From Planctomycetota bacterium (GTDB lineage: Bacteria; Planctomycetota; Planctomycetia; Pirellulales; Pirellulaceae): a stretch of DNA of 14,966 nucleotides. The stretch is taken from the NCBI GenBank assembly GCA_026692885.1, contig JAPLNJ010000102.1, positions 1 through 14,966 on the forward strand. Reading direction: 5' to 3'. The notes under the pieces were generated by a model. It made no database searches. It was not told where the DNA came from and worked only from the letters and a program-made list of their open reading frames with translations. Shown here in pieces: positions 7,477 to 14,966 of this stretch. A program made the translations under genes and the position numbers. Within the stretch, counting starts at the first letter, position 1. Each line of letters opens with the position of its first letter.

Positions 7477-8319
7477 TCAGGTGAACTCGGTTCCCGTGAG
7501 TTTGAGGAAAGCCTCGTGGAAATTGAACTCACGCGTGCGCAGGCTCGCCACGGCACCGGCATTGATCTGTACCGCCAGGACCGCCCGCTCATCCTCCCGT
7601 TCCAGATCGTAGCTGGAACGCGTGCCGTCCGCCAGGATGGCATCGACCTTGCGGTCCGCGTGCTTCTGCCGCAGTTCGAGCGGCGTGCCGAGCGCGACCA
7701 GTTTGCCGCGGCACAGGATAGCCACGCGATCACAAATCTCCTCGACCTCCTGCATGTTGTGCGTGGTCAGCAGCACGGTGCAGCCCTTGCCGACCAGATC
7801 GCGCAAAATGCGGCGGACGATAACGGCCGAGTGAATATCGAGGTTGGCGGTCGGCTCGTCGAGATAAAGGACCTGCGGCTCGTGCAGCAGGGCCCGTGCC
7901 AGCAGCAATTTGCGGCGCATGCCCATCGAGTAAGCTCGCACCAGCACGTCGGCCGCGTCAAGAAGTTCGACCAGCTTGAGACAATCTTCAATGCGAGGAT
8001 ACGGCACGCGGTAGAGTCCGGCGAAGAACTCCAGGTTGCGGCGCCCCGTGAATTCCTCAAAGTGGTTCTCTCGGTCCGGCACGTAGCCGAACAGCGGCTT
8101 GATGTTCGTCCAGTCGCGAACGATGTCCCGGCCCAGCACACGCACCTCCCCCGCGCTGGGCAGGCGTTGGCCGATCATCACGCGCAGCGTACTGCTCTTA
8201 CCGGCCCCGTTCGGACCGAGCAGCCCGAACAACTCTCCGCCACGCAGTTCAAGGTCCAGACCGTCTACCGCAGTAAATGTGCCGTAGCAGATTTTCAGGC
8301 CCTTGAGTTGGATAACCAT
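7477..8319 (-). CDS. ABC transporter ATP-binding protein
   Basis: This 280-residue ATPase powers the ABC-2 exporter with the permease that starts 3 bases after its stop. Walker A is GPNGAGKSS (residues 35-43), the signature motif is YSMGMRR (about 130-136, replacing LSGGQ), and Walker B is VLYLDEP (about 150-156), followed by TANLD (D-loop) and the switch His at about 187 in LTTHNM. The usual Q-loop Gln is Asp here (GYVPD, about D82). The variant signature is common in DrrA-like export ATPases. A C-terminal extension of about 65 residues follows the catalytic core and may contact the permease. ATG 8319 is preferred; TTG 8334 would add five residues. Neither has a clear ribosome site. The substrate is unknown: drug, lipid, polysaccharide or metal export all remain possible. 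Confidence 0.93.
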   Translation of the reverse strand: MVIQLKGLKICYGTFTAVDGLDLELRGGELFGLLGPNGAGKSSTLRVMIGQRLPSAGEVRVLGRDIVRDWTNIKPLFGYVPDRENHFEEFTGRRNLEFFAGLYRVPYPRIEDCLKLVELLDAADVLVRAYSMGMRRKLLLARALLHEPQVLYLDEPTANLDIHSAVIVRRILRDLVGKGCTVLLTTHNMQEVEEICDRVAILCRGKLVALGTPLELRQKHADRKVDAILADGTRSSYDLEREDERAVLAVQINAGAVASLRTREFNFHEAFLKLTGTEFT

Positions 8320-8392
8320 GCTAGGTAGTGTCAAAGATTTTCAAGCGATTAGCAACCCGTGTCGCAAGATTTCTGATGACGCGCGGGTATTT

Positions 8393-8426
8393 CCTGCCGA
8401 GCCGGGCCAGCCCTCGGCTCGGCAGG
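8393..8426. repeat. Perfect 12-bp palindrome in the divergent promoter region
   Basis: CCTGCCGAGCCG (8393-8404) and CGGCTCGGCAGG (8415-8426) pair exactly around a 10-base loop. It lies in the 243-base gap between the divergent ABC operon and the thioredoxin gene. Without a T-run it is not an obvious terminator. From memory, similar GC-rich palindromes are dispersed in planctomycete genomes, so a mobile repeat is as likely as an operator. Confidence 0.75.
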
Positions 8427-8550
8427 AGCCGCGCCCTCCCGAATGATTCAGGGGACAAACCTGGCAAACATCTTCTTTGCCTCCTCTTTCGCTTTTCTTG
8501 GGGGCAGGAATATGATGTGGCAGGAAAACTCTGCATCGCCTCATTTGACA

Positions 8551-8555
8551 GGGAG
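8551..8555 (+). promoter_or_regulatory. Ribosome binding site deciding the start of the thioredoxin gene
   Basis: GGGAG lies 7 bases before ATG 8563. The open frame extends upstream to an ATG at 8443, but the extra 40 residues are unlike a signal peptide, whereas the frame from 8563 begins with one. Confidence 0.7.
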
Positions 8556-8562
8556 ATCGCCG

Positions 8563-9687
<1,125 letters not shown>

Positions 9688-9690
9688 GCG

Positions 9691-9729
9691 CGGCAAGCCC
9701 GACAGCGTGTTTGCATCCTGGCTGTGCCG
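9691..9729. terminator. Weak hairpin between convergent genes
   Basis: CGGCA (9691-9695) and AGCC (9696-9699) pair with GGCT (9720-9723) and TGCCG (9725-9729), leaving one bulged base and a 20-base loop. There is no T-run on either strand. It lies in the 62-base gap between two convergent stop codons, where a bidirectional terminator would be expected, but the structure is weak. Confidence 0.25.
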
Positions 9730-9749
9730 TGCTGTGGGGCAAGGGAATG

Positions 9750-12700
9750 TTAGGGACAGGGGAATGTCGAAGCCCACTCGTCGGCGACATCTGCGGCGAT
9801 GTCCGTCAGGGTGTCCTCCACTTCGAAAACCCAGCCGTCGGGCAACTCTTCGCAAACCGCCCCGTGCGGCAGGTCCGCCAGTCCGTGGCGGCCTGGCCAA
9901 GCAGAGCTGTCACGCGGCAGCCGCCACGGTAGCACCGCCGCAGATTCCAACCGCGAGTCCATCGCCGAAGGACTCTGACCGCCCACCAGCGGAGACGACC
10001 AGGCCGCGCCGTGCTCCGCAATCGCGATTCCGGCGTCGGATCCTGCCAGCGACAGCGTGGGCGCCGACACGACGTCTACAGGCAGGGCCCACGCGGCCGC
10101 TTCTCCTTCGCCGCCGAGCGCCGACCGCGTGTTCAGGGCGTAGATGATCACCAACACATCCAACGGTGTGACGAGATTGTCGCCGGTTACATCGAGGTAA
10201 ATCAGTGGTACACCGACGGGTTGGTTCGTCGGCAGTTCGGAATTCGCGTTCGAGTAGAGCCGGTGGTTGATTTCGCTGATGCACAACAAGACATCCGACG
10301 GCGTTACCACGCCGTCACCGGAGACGTCGAACTGGTTCACGTGATTGCGCCAGGGCGGCTGGATGATGGGACTACCGTAGGGGGGGGCGGCGACGTTTTG
10401 GGGCGGCACGTGCGCCGCATCGCCGTACAAAAAGACCTGGTGGCCTGTCGCCTGGGCCTGGTTGATGAAGAAGTCCGCCCGGCCCGCCGCGACGGCGGTC
10501 AGGGGCACACGGAACAGCAGGAACGACCCCCGGCCGAGTTCGTCCACACGGGCCGTAGCACCGACTTCGTCCAGTAACCCGACGGTCCTCGTGCTGCCGG
10601 AGTGGCCATCTGGATACTGCGCGCCGAAGGCGATCTCCCCGGCCAGGGACACCAACGTGGCGTCGTAGAGCACGTCCAGGTAGGCTGCCAACACGCCCCG
10701 CGGCACGGGCCGCAGATCCTCGGTGTAGACTTCCAGGACGTACGACTGGCCGACGAGCAGCGTCGCTTGCTCCCGGCCGGCCGCGTCGGTCACGCGGAGC
10801 TGCAAGCGGGCGGCGGGCACGTTAACCGCGATGGATGCCGTCTCGCTCGCCGCGCTGAATGAAGACCTTCCGCCACCCACCGACGCATCGACACCCACCG
10901 TGCCGTCGGCCAAGCCGTCTGACTGATCCCAGGCGCGGAACGTCAGACCCGAATCGACCGTGCCGGAAAAGCCAGGCCTCGGAACGAACCGGATGCGGTC
11001 GAGCGGTCCCGCGCTCAAGAGCACCGCCGCCGTCGGGACCGACCTGCTGGCGAACGAGTTCCAGGTGCCGCCGCCGGTCGAATACTGCCAAAGCCCGTGG
11101 GCGTTGTCCACACCGATGACGGCGATCCCTTGCGGGTCGCCGGGATTCGGGTCGGTAATCGCCGTACCGACGATGTCCCCGATCAACGTGCCCGGGTTGT
11201 TCGCGTCCAGGACGTCGGCCAGGATCGGCAACAGCGTGGGGGTGCCGGTCGTGCGCAAGACCGGCGCGTCGTTCACCGCTGTGACCGTCACCGTCACCGT
11301 GCCCACCGCCGTGGCGGATGGATCGCCATCGTCGATGGTGTAGGTGAACGTGTCCACGCCGTAGAAGCCCGCTGCCGGCGTATAGATCACACTCCTATCG
11401 CTGATGATCGCCGTCCCATGCGACGGCATTCCAAGCCCGTTGGGCACCAACCGTAGCGTCTGGCCGCTCTCGTTGGCTGGTCCGGGCGAGTCGTTGCTGA
11501 GTAGCGTGGGCACTGCGATCGTCGCCGGCGTATCCTCATTAATCGTCACCGCATCGTTTCCCGCCGTCGGTGGGTCGTTCACCGGCCTAACTACGATCGT
11601 CGCCGCATCCCGCACTATCGAAATATCGTTGCCGCCGTTCGCGGTCCCCCCGTCATCTTGGACCGTCACGCCAAACGTCGAGGTGCCGTTGGCGTCCGCC
11701 GCGGGAGTGTACGTCAGCGTCCCATTCGCAGCCACCGCCGGAGCGACCGAGAACAGGCCCGGATTGCTCACGTTGACGACGGTGTATTGCCGCACGCTCT
11801 GCCCGGACTCGTTGGCCGGTCCGGGGCTGAACGTCGCCCAATTTGCCAGGGATTGCGGCCCCGCGTCCTCGGCGACCGCAGGCGGGTTGCCGGCCGTCAG
11901 CCTAGGCGCGTCGTTGACCGGCGTCACCGTCACGGTCACCGTGCCCACTGCCGTGGACGATGGATCGCCGTCGTCGATGGTGTAGGTGAACTGGTCCCTG
12001 CCGTAGAAGTCCGCCGCCGGCGTGTAGATTACGTTCGCGCCGCTGATGATCGCCGTCCCATGCGACGGCATTCCAAGCCCGTTGGGCACCAACCGTAGCG
12101 TCTGGCCGCTCTCGTTGGCTGGTCCGGGCGAGTCGTTGCTGAGCAGCGTGGGCACTGCGATCGCCGCCGGCGTATCCTCCGACGTCGTAATCATATCGTT
12201 CCCCGCCGTCGGCGCGCCGTTCACCGGTGTGACCGTGATCGCCGCCGTCTCGACCGCCGTGCTGAACGAGGACCTGCCTCCAGTCACCGTCGCATCGACA
12301 CCCGCCGTACCGTCGGCCAAGCCGTCTGACTGATCCCAGGCGCGGAACGTCAAGCCCGGATCGACCGTGCCGGAAAAACCAGGCCGCGGAATGAACCGGA
12401 TGCGATCGAGCGGTCCCGCGCTCAAGAGCACCGCCGACGTGACCGACCTGCTGGCGAACGAGTTCCAGGTGCTGCCGCCGGTCGAGTACTGCCAAAGCCC
12501 GTGGGCGTTGTCCACGCCGATGACAGCGATCCCTTGTGGATCGCCGGGATTCGGGTCGGTAATCGCTGTTCCGACGATGTCCCCGATCAAGGTGCCCGGG
12601 TTGTTCGCGTCCAGGACATCGGCCAGGATCGGCGACAGTGTGGGGGCACCGGTCGTCCGTAATAGCGGCGCTTGATTGTCCGGCCGTAGACGCTGATTGC

Positions 12701-14966
12701 CGAAATCTAGTTGCCCAATCACGCCGCCCGAGGCCAACTCCACACGATATTCGCCGTGGGAACCGGCCGGACTGGGGAAGGTCTGGACAAAACCGATCGG
12801 CACCACCTCGCGAATCCGGTACGCGCCGGGTGGCAGGCCGGTCAATTCGTAGTGCCCGCTTTGGTCGCCCACGATCCGAGGGTCTTCCTCCATAGTCAGG
12901 GCAGAAGGTTCCGTCCCCGCATCGTAGACGCCGTCGAGATTGAGATCGGCGTAGATCCTCACGCCCGCGAGTCCCGGCTCGCCCGGATCGCGCGGATCAC
13001 CCGGATCCCGCAGACCGTTGCCATTTACGTCCTCGAACATCTGGCCGCTGATCGTGCCTGACGCAGTCGTGGCGATCAGCGCCACGTCGTTGCCCGTGCC
13101 AGCGACGTAGCTGATCGTGAACAGTTGGCCTCCCAACGTCACGGTGGCCCCTTCCGGCAGGCTGTCGAACGTGCCGTTAACCGGATCAACCCCGTCGTTG
13201 TCGATGATCATGAATTGCATCCCGATCGGCGACTCGAAGCCGGCCAACTTGCGGTTGTGGAGCACAGCGCTCCCCAGGAACACGCTGCCCGAGACGTTCA
13301 GTTGGTCGTACCCCGAACCCGCGGCCGCACCGTTGAGCTCGACGGAGAAGACGGACGTCCGTTGGAACGTGACGCTTTCCGTGTTGAGGATCCCGGGACC
13401 GAAGCCGGGCGCCAGGGTGGCGGCGTTGGCGACCTGGACCGTGCCGTGGATGGTTCCTGTGCCGCCCAGCGTCGCGCCGCTGTCCACGAAGATACTCGAC
13501 GTCGTGGAACCGTTTACCAACAGTGTTCCGGCGATGAAGTTCGTCGGCCCGGTGTAGGTATTGTTGCCGGAGAGCGTCAACGTGCCGGTCCCTACCTTCA
13601 CCACGGCGCCACTGCCCTCGATGATTCCGGGGAACTCCGTGGATGTGCCGTCGCCACCCACCGTCAGCGTGTTGTTGTTCAATTGGACGCTGCTGTCCGG
13701 TTCGCCGGCCAGCGAGCCGATGGTCAGGTTCCACAGCGGCACCACGTCCCCGGCGGCCACGACGACCGTCAGACTCCCGCCCGTACCGATCGTCACGCGG
13801 CCGCTGCCCAGCGCCGTGTCGCTGCCGGCGGTGAGTGGGCCGGAGATGAGCGTGCCGCCGGTGTAGTGATTGTCGCCGGTCAGGATTACGATGTCGGACC
13901 CGGTCAAGAACATGCGGCCTGTGCCGAGGATGAATCCGTCGAAGGTGGTCGGGCCGGAACTGTTGGCGGTCACGGTCAGCGTGTGGCTGGCGGTGTCGAT
14001 CGAGCTGTGCACGACCAGCGAGCCGGAGGAAACGACGATCGCACTGTCACCGGCCAGCGTGATCGGCAGCGAAATCGTAACGATGCAATCGTGTACGTTG
14101 ACATCGGTCCAGATGGCCGTGCCGTCCGACGGAGCAAGCGTCACGCGGTTGCCGCCGATGACGTAGCTGCCTGCCACGGTGATCGACTGAAATTCCGTGC
14201 CGTCGGGCAGGTCGTTCGTGACGGCCAGCGAGCGGGCAGTGGACGCCGGGAACAAGAGTCGCGCACCCGCCTGCGGAGCCACCCCACCCAGCCAATTGTC
14301 GGAGGTACTCCACAGGCCGTTCCGCCCGGCGCCGGTCCAGATCTGCGTCAGGGAGTCATTATCCAGGATCGTGCCGGTCCCCTGGTTGTCGCCGATCGTG
14401 GCGGGTTGGTTGAGCAGCACCGACACGTTGCTGGACTCCCCGTTCGCGACGGCCAGATCGGGCCGGCCATCCCCGTTCAGATCCCCCACCGTCACGCTGA
14501 ACGGGAAAGCGCCGGTGGCGAAGTCCTGTGGGGCGGCAAAGCTGGCCGTGGCGGCGCCTGGGACGGTGGTGTTGAGCAACACTGAAACGGAGTTGGAATA
14601 CGCGTTCGCGACGGCCAGATCGGGCCGGCCATCTCCGTTCAGATCGCCCACCGCTACGGAACGCGGGTTAGCCCCCGTGGCGAAGTTCTGTTGGGTGGCA
14701 AAGCTGGGCACAGCGGCGCCCGGGGCGGTGGTATTGAGCAGCACCGACACCGTGCTGGAATTCTCGTTCGCGACGACCAGATCAGGCCGGCCATCTCCGT
14801 TCAGATCGCCCACCGTCACGGAACGCGGGTTACCCCCCGTGGCGAAGTTCTGTTGGGCGGCAAAGCTGGGCACAGCGGCGCCCGGGGCGCTGGTATTGAG
14901 CAACACCGACACGTTGTCGGAAGCGATGCTCGCGACAGCCAAATCCGGCCGACCATCCCCGTTCAG
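9750..14966 (-). CDS. Giant modular surface protein with dockerin (C-terminal 1738 residues; start outside window)
   Basis: The frame is open at the right edge and stops at 9750-9752. In protein order, FG-GAP/VCBS repeats with GDLNGDGRPDL calcium motifs (14966-14410) come first. A Calx-beta end piece (DNQGTGTILDND) follows, and then an autotransporter-associated beta-strand region (about 14340-13060; LTLSGNNTYTG). Next is an SdrD-B-like domain (about 13050-12690; DVNGNGLRDPGD, YELTGLPPGAYRIREV). Cadherin-like modules (12671-10837; SNDSPGPANESG, VNDAP) follow. A cohesin-like domain (about 10810-10390) precedes two dockerin loops (10340-10127; DVSGDGVVTPSD and DVTGDNLVTPLD), and a tail of about 125 residues ends the protein. 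Such proteins are secreted or cell-surface attached, for adhesion or envelope structure; the signal peptide would be outside the window. The last part (DTLTDIAADVADEW) resembles the ends of other planctomycete dockerin proteins as I recall them. No enzymatic domain is visible. Confidence 0.93.
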   Translation of the reverse strand: MNGDGRPDLAVASIASDNVSVLLNTSAPGAAVPSFAAQQNFATGGNPRSVTVGDLNGDGRPDLVVANENSSTVSVLLNTTAPGAAVPSFATQQNFATGANPRSVAVGDLNGDGRPDLAVANAYSNSVSVLLNTTVPGAATASFAAPQDFATGAFPFSVTVGDLNGDGRPDLAVANGESSNVSVLLNQPATIGDNQGTGTILDNDSLTQIWTGAGRNGLWSTSDNWLGGVAPQAGARLLFPASTARSLAVTNDLPDGTEFQSITVAGSYVIGGNRVTLAPSDGTAIWTDVNVHDCIVTISLPITLAGDSAIVVSSGSLVVHSSIDTASHTLTVTANSSGPTTFDGFILGTGRMFLTGSDIVILTGDNHYTGGTLISGPLTAGSDTALGSGRVTIGTGGSLTVVVAAGDVVPLWNLTIGSLAGEPDSSVQLNNNTLTVGGDGTSTEFPGIIEGSGAVVKVGTGTLTLSGNNTYTGPTNFIAGTLLVNGSTTSSIFVDSGATLGGTGTIHGTVQVANAATLAPGFGPGILNTESVTFQRTSVFSVELNGAAAGSGYDQLNVSGSVFLGSAVLHNRKLAGFESPIGMQFMIIDNDGVDPVNGTFDSLPEGATVTLGGQLFTISYVAGTGNDVALIATTASGTISGQMFEDVNGNGLRDPGDPRDPGEPGLAGVRIYADLNLDGVYDAGTEPSALTMEEDPRIVGDQSGHYELTGLPPGAYRIREVVPIGFVQTFPSPAGSHGEYRVELASGGVIGQLDFGNQRLRPDNQAPLLRTTGAPTLSPILADVLDANNPGTLIGDIVGTAITDPNPGDPQGIAVIGVDNAHGLWQYSTGGSTWNSFASRSVTSAVLLSAGPLDRIRFIPRPGFSGTVDPGLTFRAWDQSDGLADGTAGVDATVTGGRSSFSTAVETAAITVTPVNGAPTAGNDMITTSEDTPAAIAVPTLLSNDSPGPANESGQTLRLVPNGLGMPSHGTAIISGANVIYTPAADFYGRDQFTYTIDDGDPSSTAVGTVTVTVTPVNDAPRLTAGNPPAVAEDAGPQSLANWATFSPGPANESGQSVRQYTVVNVSNPGLFSVAPAVAANGTLTYTPAADANGTSTFGVTVQDDGGTANGGNDISIVRDAATIVVRPVNDPPTAGNDAVTINEDTPATIAVPTLLSNDSPGPANESGQTLRLVPNGLGMPSHGTAIISDRSVIYTPAAGFYGVDTFTYTIDDGDPSATAVGTVTVTVTAVNDAPVLRTTGTPTLLPILADVLDANNPGTLIGDIVGTAITDPNPGDPQGIAVIGVDNAHGLWQYSTGGGTWNSFASRSVPTAAVLLSAGPLDRIRFVPRPGFSGTVDSGLTFRAWDQSDGLADGTVGVDASVGGGRSSFSAASETASIAVNVPAARLQLRVTDAAGREQATLLVGQSYVLEVYTEDLRPVPRGVLAAYLDVLYDATLVSLAGEIAFGAQYPDGHSGSTRTVGLLDEVGATARVDELGRGSFLLFRVPLTAVAAGRADFFINQAQATGHQVFLYGDAAHVPPQNVAAPPYGSPIIQPPWRNHVNQFDVSGDGVVTPSDVLLCISEINHRLYSNANSELPTNQPVGVPLIYLDVTGDNLVTPLDVLVIIYALNTRSALGGEGEAAAWALPVDVVSAPTLSLAGSDAGIAIAEHGAAWSSPLVGGQSPSAMDSRLESAAVLPWRLPRDSSAWPGRHGLADLPHGAVCEELPDGWVFEVEDTLTDIAADVADEWASTFPCP
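10837..11267 (-). repeat. Cadherin-like module A, copy 2
   Basis: This is a 431-base coding module, highly similar in DNA and protein to 12244-12671 (core phrase DVLDANNPGTLIGDIVG). It carries one extra codon (SVPTAAV versus SVTSAV). It is the last cadherin-like unit before the cohesin-like domain. Confidence 0.85.
11265..11586 (-). repeat. Cadherin-like module B, copy 2
   Basis: This 322-base module encodes NEDTPATIAVPTLLSNDS and the FTYTIDDGDPS stretch. It is near-identical to 11908-12227. Positions 11399-11501 match 12041-12143 exactly over 103 bases. A different cadherin-like module, C (11587-11907), lies between the two B copies. Confidence 0.85.
11908..12227 (-). repeat. Cadherin-like module B, copy 1
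   Basis: This is the partner of the module at 11265-11586. Differences cluster at the ends (SEDTPAAIAV versus NEDTPATIAV; GANVIYTPAAD versus DRSVIYTPAAG), while the middle is identical in DNA. Confidence 0.85.
12244..12671 (-). repeat. Cadherin-like module A, copy 1
   Basis: This is the partner of 10837-11267 and the first cadherin-like unit after the SdrD-B-like domain. It shares long identical DNA runs with copy 2 around the GLWQYSTGG and FRAWDQSDGLADGT segments. Confidence 0.85.
14410..14966 (-). repeat. Tandem 162-bp FG-GAP/VCBS repeat array (runs out of the window)
   Basis: The phrase GTTCAG recurs at 14475, 14637, 14799 and 14961, exactly 162 bases apart, so each unit is 54 residues. 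About 3.4 units are visible. Each carries a DLNGDGRPDL calcium-binding loop and VSVLLN. The two units nearest the edge are almost identical in DNA, while the innermost (14410-14571) is the most diverged. Such units normally build beta-propeller blades. Confidence 0.9.

Noticed and set aside
7102..8328. 408-codon plus-strand frame across the ABC genes
   Set aside because: It is antisense to both ABC genes, which carry all the expected motifs; it has no domain of its own.
8485..8517. Promoter for the thioredoxin gene (TATGAT at 8512 with TTTCGC 18 bases upstream)
   Set aside because: The -35 match is poor and planctomycete promoters are not well enough defined to call it from this sequence alone.
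13125..14585. 486-codon plus-strand frame inside the giant protein
   Set aside because: It is antisense to the repeat-rich surface protein; low-complexity Arg/Gly/Val composition typical of shadow frames.
14410..14966. CRISPR array
   Set aside because: The repeats are 162 bases, in frame and coding for FG-GAP units with no unique spacers.

Overview
The window looks like chromosomal DNA from a GC-rich planctomycete, most likely of the Pirellula/Gemmata type. Three things point there. The first is a very large secreted protein built from FG-GAP, autotransporter-type beta-strand, SdrD-B-like, cadherin-like, cohesin-like and dockerin modules. The second is intergenic DNA rich in perfect palindromes of kinds I associate with planctomycete genomes. 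The third is an exported protein with two fused thioredoxin domains, one of them carrying a CNHC motif. This assignment rests on recalled family knowledge; no search was run.

Layout. Positions 1-111 hold the tail of an unidentified + strand gene. Positions 112-537 are non-coding and end in a perfect 29-bp inverted repeat next to a four-PAS histidine kinase (538-3042, +). Directly behind the kinase is what was its single-domain response regulator. It is now broken: its start codon reads ATT and a frame-breaking deletion has removed about the first helix (3057-3501). A second, more degraded fragment follows, consisting of a kinase ATPase end and a receiver start in two frames (3543-3724). It runs into the 3' end of an intact convergent hybrid kinase, REC-PAS-HisKA-HATPase-REC (3697-5649, -). 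Positions 5650-6231 are non-coding and contain a candidate operator upstream of that kinase plus three hairpin-forming palindromes.

Next comes a two-gene ABC exporter operon on the minus strand (ATPase 7477-8319, six-helix permease 6232-7473). A short divergent intergenic region with another perfect palindrome separates it from the exported double-thioredoxin protein (8563-9687, +). The rest (9750-14966, -) is the C-terminal 1738 residues of the giant surface protein, whose start lies beyond the right edge.

How the genes fit together. The left third is a signalling locus in decay: one kinase has lost its adjacent regulator, one kinase survives only as a scrap, and one complete hybrid kinase remains. 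The ABC exporter and the thioredoxin protein are divergently transcribed, but nothing visible ties their functions together. The giant protein shows signs of modular evolution: a 162-bp tandem repeat, a Calx-beta end piece grafted onto FG-GAP repeats, and cadherin-like modules in mirror order A-B-C-B-A with a 103-nt identical stretch between the two B copies. I see no clear case for a wholly new system. The most notable points are the decaying two-component locus, the palindromic repeat families and the mirror-ordered giant protein.
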